Assembly (NCBI GenBank): GCA_928212115.1
Contig: CAKMRJ010005523.1
Span: 251,764,104-251,828,103 of the forward strand
DNA length: 64,000 nt
Reading direction: 5' to 3'
From: Lactuca virosa
Taxonomy: Eukaryota > Streptophyta > Magnoliopsida > Asterales > Asteraceae
The notes beneath the pieces are model-generated. The model was not told the DNA's origin. It saw only the letters and a list, made by a program, of their open reading frames with translations, and searched no databases. Positions 1-11,119 of this stretch are shown here, one piece after another. The translations under genes and the position numbers were made by a program. The first letter of the stretch is position 1. Each line of letters opens with the position of its first letter.

Positions 1-13
1 TGTTGGAAGACAT
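1..13 (-). CDS. copia gag start (partial)
   Basis: The ATG at 13-11 on the minus strand is followed by codons for Met-Ser-Ser-Asn, the same start as the gag of element D at 51709. The preceding bases (TTTTCAG) also match D. Only four codons are inside the window. Confidence 0.7.
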
Positions 14-788
14 CTGAAAAGAAAGAAGGACAAGTTTAGATTATATATAAAGATAGTCCTTAATAAGACACCCAAATGTAATATTAAGGCTAGGACCCAA
101 CACAATATTTTATAACTTAGACGAGAGATGTCGTAATCCAAGCTATAAAATATTTGAATGGCGATTCACCAATTTCCACCATGAAAAATGAAATAAATTA
201 TTAGGTTTTTAATTGGTTTTGAAACTCCTAGATTCTTTTGAGATTCATTGAACTTTTCAATGGCATGTTTTAATCTCCAATGTGCCCTTCAAGTTTTGTG
301 ACTGGGATGCCGAGGATCACAGAACAATGTGTCAATTAACCATGCAAATTACTTGGTACTCTTAATGTTTATCACCTAATCGATGTGTCGGTTAACCACA
401 CGCACTCCACCGATCTATGATAAACCTTAAGCCACCCTTTGCCTACCTTGTTAAGTCCAGGTTAGTGTGCCGGTTAACCACGCACGCTCCACTAACGACT
501 TAAGCAAAGTGCAAAGTGTAATTTCATGGGTTAGCACCATATTCACATTTTCCTAAAGTAACTAAGATTGGGAATTTATAAAAACATTTAGTTACTTTAT
601 AACCATCATACTTTTAATCAGGATTTAAAGTCATTGTCCTACCCGTTCGACTAACGACCCTTCACCAGTCAAGGAAGCGGTGGGTGAGAGTGGACACCCA
701 TTAAGCTGCCATTTTATAGGCAACAACCTTATACCCCCTTATAGACCGGCTTCGTGAATGAGGCCTACTAACGGTAAAACGACTTGAT

Positions 789-790
<2 letters not shown>

Positions 791-867
<77 letters not shown>
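791..867. repeat. (TA)n microsatellite
   Basis: About 77 bp of uninterrupted TA dinucleotides inside the copia A leader. D has only a short TA-rich stretch at the matching place (about 50900-50920), so it expanded in this copy or lineage. Confidence 0.97.
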
Positions 868-870
<3 letters not shown>

Positions 871-1412
871 CTTATAATATTATAAATTATAAGGGTTGAA
901 TTTTAACTTTTAAAATTCTAGGGGTTGGAACTAAAGTTTTCTAAAGTGACTTTACATGTTCCAAAACTTGAGGGCAAGTTTTGTAACTATTCAAAACCTT
1001 TCAACTTCATATCTTATGAGTTATTAGTTTATTAAAATGAAGACTCTTCATTTCATGTAACCTATGTGTTCATTAATGGACTTTAAAAGGAGTGACTTTT
1101 GGTAATCCATAACTTGAGGACAAATTATGGATTCCATTAAAACACATAATGATCAAGAATTAACTAACAAACAATTTGCAAATAATTCCTGTGAGCTAAC
1201 AAAACTCATAAGCATGTGAACATTTATATCAACAATTTCAAGAATCATATAAACACATATAAAACTTGAAATTTTGATAATAGCCATTGTAAATGGATTA
1301 GCATAACCATTACACCATCTAAAACAAGTTTTATAAGACCAAAACAGTTTAGGGTAATGTTTTTAGTCTATTTCCAGCAGCAAAACTCGAAAATCTGCAT
1401 TCAGGGCCTCCT

Positions 1413-1495
1413 ACTCGTCGAGTTCAAGAATCTACTCGACCAGTAGGATGAAATAACACATGGACTCGTCGAGTCCCCCCATGGAATCGGCGAGT
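1413..1495. promoter_or_regulatory. Two paired palindrome modules (ACTCGNCGAGT type)
   Basis: Four 11-bp sites: 1413-1423 and 1434-1444 (start to start 21 bp), then 1464-1474 and 1485-1495 (again 21 bp). Two are exact ACTCGTCGAGT; two are degraded. The same paired arrangement is found in gypsy LTRs F and K. Function unknown; a dimeric DNA-binding protein or an RNA structure are both possible. Confidence 0.75.
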
Positions 1496-1566
1496 TCACT
1501 CAGCAGAATGCAGAAATCTTGAGTTTTTTCAACAATTTGCATCAAGTATCAAGAAAACAAGCCGAG

Positions 1567-1578
1567 GCTCTGATACCA
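1567..1578 (-). other. Primer binding site of copia A
   Basis: Minus strand reads TGGTATCAGAGC, complementary to the 3' end of plant initiator Met tRNA. It lies one base inside the LTR edge. Confidence 0.92.
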
Positions 1579-1579
1579 C

Positions 1580-2349
1580 TGAAGGGTTTTGAGCATTCTA
1601 ACACTCATAAGGTGTACATGCAACCCTAGAAACCTTGGATCTATGTTTTACTAAGATACATGCAAATTTAATTTTTCCAAGGTTCTTAACCTAACTAGCA
1701 TGGCATGGGGAACTTTGAAACATAAAGCTAGTAGGAGAATATACCTTTCTTGCTGCTTGGATTCCTTGAAAACCTTGTGAGCCTAACACCTCAAGTGTGA
1801 TGCCTCAAATGTTTCACACAACACCACAACTCTTGGAATAACTTTGAGAGAAGTCCACACTCACTCAAAATCGGCTAGCCCTCTTGTTCTACACATAGTG
1901 CCGATTTTGGCATGGGGTCCTTTTATAGTTGTGTCACAAGTAGGGTTACAACATGTAAACCCTAATTGACATGGATTTTCATATTCCATGATCCATGGGT
2001 TTATAACCTCCATGAAATATCCATGGAGCACCTTATGGGTTTTAGCCCAACTTAATAAACCATGGATCATTAGCCCACTATATAAGAATGGATGATTTAC
2101 ACAATCAACCCCATATATTTAATTAGTCTCCTTTTGATCACCAAATTAATTCTAAATTAATTCTTGATCAATACTAATTAAATAATATTATTAATATATT
2201 TGAACTTATAATATATTAATAAACCTTAAGTGTCCTTTCTCTCATTTTGTCTATCCAAGTGTTGCAATGCCATGCAACCCAAATGGACCATGCCAACCGG
2301 GTCAAGTACATTCTAGAAATAGTTATGAACTTAGACACCTAATCCAACA
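1580..2349 (-). repeat. 5' LTR of copia A
   Basis: 770 bp; minus strand begins TGTTGGATTAGG and ends at the primer site with TTCA. It matches D LTRs along its length, including the paired ATGG-containing segments and the TA-rich block near the start. A TATA-like sequence lies near 1920 on the minus strand. The base run next to its outer edge is ACTCT (2350-2354), the likely target duplication; its partner is outside the window. Confidence 0.9.
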
Positions 2350-2361
2350 ACTCTCTCTCTG

Positions 2362-2605
2362 ACTCACGTATCCTACGGCTCCCCGAAATCATACGATACT
2401 CTATTTCTGACTCATGTATGTTACGGATCCCCGTAATCATACGATACCCTCTCTCTCTCTCTGACTCATGTATGTTACGGCTCCCCGTAATCATACGATA
2501 CCCTCTCTCTGACTCATGTATGTTACGGCTCCCCATAATCATACGATACCCTCTCTCAAACGTATGTATGCTACAGCTCCCCGTAATCATACGATACTCT
2601 CTCTT
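2362..2605. repeat. 48/54-bp tandem repeat, five copies
   Basis: Copies start at 2362, 2410, 2464, 2512 and 2560. Each holds ATGTATGTTACGGCTCCCC, then TAATCATACGATAC and a CT-rich tail. Units are 48 or 54 bp, multiples of three, so a minus-strand frame (2614-2339) stays open as a 16-18 residue repeat. It lies between copia A and the gypsy B remnant. Confidence 0.9.
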
Positions 2606-5508
2606 ACTCTCCATAGGCTCTTTCCACGATCTCCCCTGACAGTCCTAAGTGATTACTCCCACTCGGATCTGTTTACTCTCTTATCACCCCACATTCGCAT
2701 CCTCAAGTCATCACCACACTGAGTCCACTAGCTCATGTTCCGTGGTCCAATCATCGATAGGTACACACACCTACCCACATTAAGCATCTCTACTCCTGAC
2801 GACAATTGCCGCAACAAGACACTTTCTCCTGCTATAATTCACATTTAGATAGTCCCGTTCGATGAAAATTAGCTGAAGGGTTCCCACTGGAACAATAGCC
2901 ACTCAGTACTCCACTTGTCATCTCACAAACTCAAGTCTCAAAATAATCCTAAAAATTAGGGCGTCATACTCAAATACCCCATTACACCATCATAGAACCT
3001 CACAAAGTCTTGTCTCATCCACAGATCTTCCACTCACGGCATCATACTCGGATACCGCAATACACCCTCTCAGAATCTCATAATGACTTACTTCGACCAC
3101 TGTTCTTCCACTCGCACAACTCGCAACCTCGAAATACTCCAACTCACAACTTAAAACACGGAGGAATCGTCAATGACCAAGAACATGTTGACGACCATTC
3201 GAAACCCCATCCTCTACTGCTCAAAACCCATGCGAGAATACTCATACTGACTCTGAAGTTGGTTTCCAAACAACTGCTGCCCTTATTGGAGTGCATATAA
3301 CAACCCATACATCGAACCTGAAAGTCTCAACAGTCGAAACTGGTCCTCAACGAGGCAACCGCCTCGAACTCAACCACTACAAACTCGAATAGTTCCTAAC
3401 CACAATAAAGTCTCTGACTAATGGCTACTCGTTGTGGATACACTCATCCTTTCCTGAACACGTATAACATGCATCATCCCGCTCTGCACCTTGCCTCGTC
3501 CTCCAATAACCCAAGTCTTCATGTGTCCGCACCGTAGATTTCCATAACCAGGGCTCTAACCGCCCTTGAACAGATCGTTGATCCTCTAAATGGAATACCC
3601 AACTCTCCCCCACTCAGGGTTCAAACCATCACCATTTGGCATACCAACAGTCTACTCCATAGGCTGTTTCACTAGATACATCACTCTTGACTCTTGGAAT
3701 CGTACAACGTAACACTCGATGATCTTCCCGATAGAGACCAAGAAACCCCAAATATCTAGAATCTCATATGGAATACTCTGAACCCTCCCAACATGACTGC
3801 ATCTAGTCATCCCGAAGTCTCATATCGACATACCGCCGGATATCCCCACTGTCCTAAACTAATCACGATTCTTACTTTGGAAGTAATGCACTATCTCACA
3901 CTGCGTCTCCGATTCCTCAACAAACATTCCTTTGCACACATTATCATAGGAGAAAGAAACCTCACTCTCACAGTCGATACACATTGTAGACAACGAGGGT
4001 CGCCGCCCCGGTATACTCCTCTTGATCACCTGAAACTGCTGCTAAAAAGTATGCCTGACTCGACTAAGGCATCTCATTGTCCTCATCCATCTCAGTCCCC
4101 ACTAATGACTCTTTCATGGTATACGAAATACCTCACAACAATATATCACACATACTCTGGTGAAAACATCGCAACTATATGATACCCCACAGAATTACCT
4201 CCAAACTCTAGAACCGGAAGCTTGTTATCTCGATCGCTCCACATGAGAAGCGGAAATAGTGTAAACTTCGTCACATGATGTGACATCCCAGCCATCGGTC
4301 GATCACTCAACCCTGATTGAAATTCTCCTCAGCGTATCACCTCCACTTTTTCCTCAAGTCCTGCGACTCCAACTGGCAGCCCACCAGTCAACTCTTCGGG
4401 ATCTAAACTCAATTCCCTCACAAGATACACTCTATCAAAGCTCAATTGACAAGGCCCTCTGGCCCCACAGTTTACCGTATTCTTTCTAAGTATGAACACC
4501 CATCGTCGGATAACTGGTAAAGATGAAAATATACTCTACTACGAATCATGGTACCCGAACCATGTTATCTCCCCTTAACCTGCTATTTAGAACCTCTGGG
4601 ATTCTCACTACTTTGAGTATGGGTTCTCTGCTTTCAGTAGTACGGGCCCATACTACCTGCCACTTCTACCCATACTTTCCACACGAATCGTCCCAGATTT
4701 CCTAAGTAGCTGCTCAGCCTTCTTGATCACTAATCCCGTTACACATAGTCGCTCTCCAGCGAATACTCTCCTCTGTCAGCGTACTCAACTGACTAAAGTC
4801 ACTCCCCAGGCTCTTCCTAGGTTCTTACACTTCTCTTCCATCAGCTGCTGAAGAAATCCTCATGATGCCAGCCATCTACCTCCTGAATATCGTCATATTC
4901 ACTCGGTAGTTGACTCCCATCATCAAGAGTTCCACAAAGCACAAAGGAAGCAGCATTCGGGCATCGAATAACCTCCACCAGCACGTAACACCACTATGGC
5001 ATATAACTCCTCTCACTCTATCCACCACTCAAAAGGCATCGCCGACTCAGACAACCCTACCCCTTGTGGCATCTATTTACCCTCTCATTATATTCCTCTA
5101 AAGCACATCTAGGTATCTCTCCTAGATTACTCCACTACTCAAAGCTCTCTCTAAAAGATTACTGCTAGATACTCTTACTCAGCATGTACTCAAGGCACAT
5201 AACAGATAGCAACAACTCCTAGGCTAAGGCATCACAAATCACGCAACTCTAGCCCTAAAATATGAAATACCTAGCCTATCCTCTAGCATGCATCACTAAT
5301 ATATCAATAATAACTCATAACACAAATAAGTAAGGGTATTTTGGGAAATCACTGTTTGGGCTCTGGCTGATTGTACACACTGCTCCAACTCGTTTTCTCT
5401 TAAAACTCTTTCTCATTTCAGAAAAATCATTTCTTTTGAAATTTTTTCTCAAATCCTCAGTTTGAGTCCAGACACACCCGAAGGTACATCTGAATCCCTC
5501 AAACCAAG
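2606..5508 (-). mobile_element. Degenerate internal region of gypsy element B
   Basis: C/T-rich sequence with no intact gene. Near the right end it matches, in reverse, the leader of gypsy K: the segment at about 4635-4680 corresponds to 61890-61925, both containing a GTACGGGCCC/GGGCCCGTAC core, and the same landmark recurs in F at about 33735-33775. It is therefore the 5' leader of a minus-strand gypsy element next to LTR B. Left of about 4600 I recognise no gag or pol, so it may be a large non-autonomous internal domain. Confidence 0.6.
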
Positions 5509-5520
5509 GCTCTGATACCA
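5509..5520 (-). other. Primer binding site of gypsy B
   Basis: Minus strand TGGTATCAGAGC, three bases from the LTR edge at 5524; initiator Met tRNA type, as in K and E. Confidence 0.92.
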
Positions 5521-5678
5521 ACTTGTAACAACGTAAATTTTCAAACAAATTTTTCATTTTAAATTCACATAAATCTCATCAACACTTTTAACAAAAATCC
5601 CCAATTGTAAAATTATCCAAAACACGTGATCAAATTACTGAATAAAACCCAGGATCCTCAAAAACATAACTCCATCTC

Positions 5679-5700
5679 GTGTGTGTGTGTGTGTGTGTGT
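5679..5700. repeat. (GT)n microsatellite
   Basis: About 11 GT units inside LTR B. Confidence 0.95.
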
Positions 5701-5837
5701 ACAATCAAGCCGGTGCCTTCCCGCGATCCTGAGAAGTACCTGAAACACATATCACATAACATGGTAAGCACAAAGCTTAGTGAGTTCCCCAAAATACCAC
5801 ACATATCTCATTAGCCTCTCATGGCTTGACTCAAGTA

Positions 5838-5970
5838 AGACCCTTCGGTCAATGTGTCTCAAAGGAACCCTCCAGTCCCACAACTCGGGTGGACCCTCCA
5901 GTCCGGTATCTCAGTGAAGACCCTCCGGTCTCACAACTCGGTTTGGACCCTCCGGTCCTAACTCAATAAG
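5838..5970. repeat. GACCCTCCGGTC tandem repeats in LTR B
   Basis: About five imperfect copies of a unit containing GACCCTCCGGTC separated by short spacers such as CACAACTCGG. It occupies the LTR position where J and I have GGGCC-rich repeats and K a 32-bp repeat. Confidence 0.8.
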
Positions 5971-6347
5971 GCACGGAAATAATACACATCATAAATCACA
6001 AAGAAATAATGCAAGATATCACAATACTCAATATAAGCACATAAGAACCTCCGGCCTCTAACACTGAACAAAAACCCACAATTAACTCAATTAAGATCTA
6101 ATACCAAACCTTAGTCATTAGGTCTAAAGATAGTCCACTACCCGACCCACAAATAACTCAAGCTCATTGGGTCCACCAAGGCCCAATACTAAATGGCCTC
6201 TCCCAAGGCCCAAACTCTTAAACTTAGCTCCAAATGGCAAGCCCAACACAAGGGCCCAATACAAAAACCCCAGCACAACAAACCCAAATCCAGGCCCAAC
6301 ACTTAAGGCCCAAAATGAGATTTAGCCTCCAAAGCCCACATATTGAT

Positions 6348-6455
6348 TACGCGGGGCGTACCCCATTGGTACGCTCAGCGTACACACAATTCCTGATCGG
6401 GCCATCGAGGATACTTGACCAGTACGCGGGGCGTACTGGATTTACGCTTGGCGTA
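6348..6455. promoter_or_regulatory. Paired TACGCNNNGCGTA palindromes, downstream cluster of LTR B
   Basis: Exact sites at 6348-6360, 6370-6382, 6423-6435 and 6443-6455. Start-to-start spacing within pairs is 22 and 20 bp. On the minus strand they lie about 600 bp after the TATA box, in the transcribed part. Confidence 0.85.
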
Positions 6456-7034
6456 CGTCCAAATTTCCTTTTTCCACTCTCTTGGTCTTAACCCGTTAAG
6501 ACCATAACTATACTCTCAGATCTGGACTCCCTAAAGGCTCATACTCCATAAAGTTCGTGACTTTAAGCCTTTGCATGGCTGATAAAGTCCCAAACCCAAA
6601 CACAATCACTCTTTACTCCCAAAAATGCTCATATCTCGTGCATGGGGTAGTTTTAACGTCCAAGACTCCATTTTTATGAATCCACTCCAATAAAAACAAT
6701 TAAAGGGACAGATACTAGGCTCTGGAGTCCAACAACTCAAAAAGCTTCAAGCTTTGGGACCAAAAACCCTAAAATGGACCATATTATGCACAAATAAAAA
6801 AGGATGAGAAAGCTCTAAGCTTTATACCTTTAAATGATGCTCCAACCACAGAAAAGCTCAGATCCAAAGCCTAGACTCCAACTCCATTCTCTTCAATGCT
6901 GCTTCTTCACTCCAAGGATACCATAAGAACACTTAGAAGCTCACAAATGGACACTCAAGCTCAAGGGATGGAAATTAGGGTTTGGAGAGGGTTGAGGTCT
7001 GAAAATGGTGGCCAGAAATGAGGCCATCATGTTC

Positions 7035-7042
7035 TTTAAATA
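7035..7042 (-). promoter_or_regulatory. TATA box of LTR B
   Basis: Minus strand TATTTAAA, with degraded palindromes (7083-7095, 7130-7142, 7151-7163) 40-130 bp upstream. Confidence 0.7.
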
Positions 7043-7082
7043 GGGACACATCCCTCATTTAGGGTTTTCATTCTGAGCCTAG

Positions 7083-7163
7083 TACGCCCACCATACTAGG
7101 TGACTCCGCTTCAAAATCACGCACATGAGTACGCTAAGTGTACACACACGTACGCCTCGCATA
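7083..7163. promoter_or_regulatory. Upstream palindrome cluster of LTR B
   Basis: Degraded TACGCNNNGCGTA sites; those at 7130 and 7151 are 21 bp apart. They sit directly upstream of the minus-strand TATA box. Confidence 0.65.
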
Positions 7164-8025
7164 CTCAGCTGCCACCTTTTCTCAATTAAGGGACTAAACT
7201 TGCCAAATCCTCAAACTATCATAGCTCCTTCACTATAAGTTCATTTCGAATGAACCTCGTATCCACGGAAAGGTGGCGATAAGCCCTACGCTTCTAGCAA
7301 CTCGTTGCAGCCCCAAAGCTTCCTCATGCCCGGGTTGCAGCCCACGAACCCTAAATCACGGATGATCCGAAACAGGATGTTACAAAACATTTTTATCTCA
7401 TAATACATGTTCCATTGTTTCCAAAAATATAAAGAATATCCAAAACAGAGTTTGTATGCAAAAAAAAAAAGAAAACAAACTAGTAAAAGACTGACTTTCT
7501 TTAAACTGGTAAAACCGAATCGATCCTTTGAGGCACTTGCACACCTCCGATGGAAAATTCGAGAGCGTTTTTCGACTCAGACTATGGTCTAATATTTAAT
7601 TTCATACTCAAAATATTTTTAGCAAAAAAATTTGCAAAAGTCAAAAAAGCGATTCGGACAATTTAGACGCAAAACCTTAAATCTGATTTCTCAGAGTTCT
7701 ATAACTATAAAAATTAATCTGTTTGGGTTTTTGTTATCCTTGAACTGGACTCTATCTAATGACACTTTCGAAAAAAAAAAATCTGACATCGGGATCTCGA
7801 TACACCAGATTATGATTATTTTTGGGCATTTTTGAGATCATGTCCATATTGTGGAGCCCACATGAGATGCACTAAGCTAAAAATCAGATTTCTATGGTCC
7901 TTCCCCTCACTCCCATGTTTTCTTCCCCCTATCACTCTTCTTTTTGATTGTGTACACACTTAACCAAATAGAACAATCATGGTGTTGAGGTATGGCCACC
8001 AAGGCTTGTGTGTGCCACTTCCAAC

Positions 8026-8033
8026 TATAAATA
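8026..8033 (+). promoter_or_regulatory. TATA box of solo LTR G
   Basis: TATAAATA followed by AGAGGCAGTGAG and a CT-rich leader typical of plant LTR transcription starts. If active, it would transcribe rightward through the tandem duplication. Confidence 0.75.
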
Positions 8034-8310
8034 GAGGCAGTGAGAGCCTCATTTCTTCACTCAAAAACGACAACCTCAATCTCTCCATACCTCTCTTTCT
8101 CTCTCAGTTATTCAATCACCACCACACACCACCAATATCACCACCTTATACCGCCAACATCACCACCTTATTCTACCACCTTTAGCCACCTCTTTGGATC
8201 GAAAAACCACCCAACACCACCTCCATCACAGCCCACTCTTTTCCCTCTCTCCCCTCCTTTTGTTTTCATCAAAAAGAAACAGACTAAACAGACAATAGGG
8301 GGTTGTCGAA

Positions 8311-8522
8311 GCTCTCCTGCCACCACCGAACACCCCCACTACCACCATGGAGATCACTGGCTGCCACCACCTTCCACCACCTCCGTTATTTTTTTGTTTA
8401 ATTCCGTCGATGGCAAATGGCCAACAAACTCGTTCATTTTTTTTGTATGTATCGCATGAACGAAGAACACTTGAGGTGGTGATCACCTCCTGTTCAAACT
8501 CCATTTCAAATCGTTTAACCCC

Positions 8523-8555
<33 letters not shown>

Positions 8556-9098
8556 TCCCTCGAAAATTCTTATCAAGTCGTAAGATATCAAACTTTCATT
8601 CCTAATAAATACAAACCGCCCCATTTTGAAATTCCTTTACAAATAAGTCCTAAAGTCCTAAACTTCATTTCAAAATTAATTCATATAACCCCCTTTCAAA
8701 ATAGGTCCCAACCATATAAACTTTCATTTCAATTAAATAGTTTAAACCCTCCTTGAGAAGTTAATTTCAAAACAAGTCCTAAACATATAAACTTTTATTC
8801 CATATATTTAAAACAACCCATCACTTGGAAATACTTAACAAATTTGGTCCCAATGTATTTATTTAATTTGGTAAATGGGCCCGATAATTTAGTTAAATTA
8901 CAAAACAACCCCTACTTATTAATTTATTTCAAAACTTCGTAGGAAACTAAACTAATCTCGGTGGTTCGTTTTAGAAGCAACATATCTCGGTTTCTCGCGT
9001 CAAATTCTCGAAACAAATCAACAACCACACGTTAAGATGAGTGTTACGACCCCTCTTTAATATAGTTTCGGGGGAGAATACATATAATACTTGTGCTA
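8311..9098 (+). repeat. Tandem duplication, copy 1
   Basis: Starts GCTCTCCTGCCACCACCG and ends TTGTGCTA, directly abutting copy 2 (offset 788 bp). It contains a pure C tract at 8524-8554 (31 bp). Confidence 0.93.
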
Positions 9099-9915
9099 GC
9101 TCTCCTGCCACCACCGAACACCCCCACTGCCACCATGGAGATCACCGGCTGCCACCACCTTCCGCCACCTCCTGATGTTGCTCGTAATCACTCCACCACC
9201 TCCGTTATTTTTTTGTTTAATTTCATCGATGGCAAATGGCCAACAAACTCGTTCATTTTATTTGTATGTATCGCATGAAGGAAGAAAACTTCAGGTGGTT
9301 ATCAACTCCCGTTCAAACTCCATTTCAAATCGTTTCCCCTCACCCCCCCCCCCCCCCCCCTCGAAAATTCTGTAAAATCAAGTCCTGAGATATCAAACTT
9401 TCATTCATAATAAATACAAACCATCCCATTTTGAAATTCCTTTACAAATAAGTCCTAATGTCCTAAACTTCATTTCAAAATTATTTCAAATAACCCCCTC
9501 TCAAAATTTTCTTTCAAAATAGGTCCCAACCATATAAACTTTCATTTAAGTTAAATAGTTTAAACCCTCCTTGAGAAATTAATTTCAAAACAAGTCCTAA
9601 ACATATAAACTTTTATTCCAAATATTTAAAACAACCCATCACATGGAAATACTTAACAAATTTGGTCCCAATGTATTTATTTAATTTTGTCAATGGGCCC
9701 AATAATTTACTTAAATTACAAAACAACCCCTACTTTAATTTCTTTCAAAACTTCCCAGGAAACTAAATTAATCCCGGTGGTTCGTTTTCGAAACGACATA
9801 TCTCGGTTTCTCGCATCAAATTCTTGAAACAAATCAACAACCACACGTTACGGTGAGTGTTACAACCTCTCTTTTATATATTTCCGGGGGAGAATACATA
9901 TACTACTTGTGCTAC
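9099..9915 (+). repeat. Tandem duplication, copy 2
   Basis: Matches 8311-9098 throughout with scattered substitutions, an extra segment of about 25 bp near 9175-9199 and a shorter C tract (9343-9360, 18 bp). Both copies end TTGTGCTA. Confidence 0.93.
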
Positions 9916-11119
9916 ATAATACAAAAATACACATAAAATATTATTATTTTATGTAGAAACTATAACTAGTTTATAAAATATTGGTTTAACTTTTATATGC
10001 TACAAACGCATGAACTAGTTTTAAACCCCAATATCTATGTATGTTATGTTGTTAAAACGATACAACTAATAAAAATATCATATTCCATTTTGCAACAAAA
10101 CCTATGATTTTATGTGACACTGTGTGTCATAAAATGCATGTCATAAAACTTAGTAGTATTACTAAGGATTTGAACTATACATGTATATGTACAAAGTTTA
10201 TACAAGAACATACTTAGATTATAAAAGCTAGTGCCTTATACTATACATGGATATCAATTATGCTCGACTTTTAGAAACTCTATACAATCCATTATGCCTA
10301 GAACTTATCCACTTATAAGTTACGGATTAGATCTATTCACAAACCTAAGTTAAGGGCTTTTTAGTGAGACTACATTCATTAGCTAAGCCTAAACGCTTAG
10401 CATACCCATACTACTATAATTGTTAATCTTCGGAGTGAGATACGTATGTATAGATCTGTATGGAGTTGAGATCTCCACCTACAGGTGCTAGTTACCATCT
10501 CGGTCGATCAATCAAAGCGGATGATAAGTGTCGATTATCGTTACTACGACAATGAAGCGTTGTAGCAGGGTACATTCAGTCACATAGCTCGATTATAGAA
10601 ATCAATATAAACATTAACTCGAATCTCTCTTTCTCTCTTACTACAACTCATAAACCTGATTCTTTCAAAAGCATTTTAAGCATGGATTTACTTATACCAA
10701 GACACCTTTTGGTTTTTCAAAGTTAATTTAAATATGGCTTACTTATAAAGAAAATAGTTTTTGAATGCTTTTAAAAGTTTCATGACTGGTGTCAGCAGAA
10801 AACCTGTAACTCTCACCAACCTTGTGTTAACCCTTAAAACTACATGTATTCTTAAGAAATCGAAAATCAAGCATTCAGACGATGGATAGTCATGGATTTT
10901 AGGCAATCTAGTCTACTAGTTTTTGTTATGTATGCCTACATGTTAAGGCAATTCATGTATTATTACTATTTGTATGAACCCTATATTCAAACTTAAAGAT
11001 GGAATACAAATGTTGTTTTGTTTATTGTTATACGTGTGCTATATATTCAATTTACCTATGATCCATGAACTTAGTCGCACAACCCGAAATGTTCCACCCC
11101 CTCGGTCGGGGGTATGACA

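Larger units (their letters stand above)
14..1566 (-). other. copia A 5' leader, non-coding
   Basis: Untranslated leader between primer site and gag. It aligns by eye with D 50384-51708, including two copies of a segment centred on the palindrome GGTTAACC (near 385-395 and 466-476) and the block around 600-780. No ORF of note. Confidence 0.75.
1..2349 (-). mobile_element. Ty1/copia element A, 5' end only
   Basis: Read on the minus strand this is an LTR (2349-1580), a primer binding site, a 1.55 kb untranslated leader and the first codons of gag at the window edge. It is the reverse complement, with divergence, of the 5' part of plus-strand element D (49606-51720), so both belong to one copia family. 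The gag and pol genes lie outside the window to the left. It differs from D in its leader: A has a long TA repeat and a palindrome cluster near the primer site where D has a poly(A) tract. Confidence 0.9.
5524..7384 (-). repeat. 5' LTR of gypsy B
   Basis: 1861 bp; minus strand begins TGTAACATCCTG and ends GTTGTTACA (TG...CA). On the minus strand the order is: palindromes (7163-7083), TATA box (7042-7035), second palindrome cluster (6455-6348), GACCCTCCGGTC tandem repeats (5970-5838), GT repeat (5700-5679). The same order is seen in LTRs J, I and K, so these are related gypsy families. Confidence 0.88.
7385..11119 (+). repeat. Solo LTR of a gypsy element (G)
   Basis: No internal region, primer site or polypurine tract flanks it. 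It has the layout of the plus-strand LTR of E: U3-like start, TATA box at 8026, and a 3' part with the same landmarks (a CTCACCAACCTTGTGTT-type segment near 10813 and an ACATGTATTC segment near 10843). It ends with GGGGGTATGACA at 11119, like GGGTGTGACA in E. The start is uncertain: TGTTACA at 7378-7384 could be shared with LTR B. Length is inflated by the internal duplication. Confidence 0.65.

Noticed and set aside
3793..4182. 129-codon plus-strand ORF
   Set aside because: Lies antisense in the degenerate leader of gypsy B; no motif and composition follows the local C/T richness.
8226..8624. Gly-rich or Pro-rich ORFs over the C tract
   Set aside because: They are translations of a homopolymer and its flanks in a non-coding LTR; the second duplicate does not keep them.
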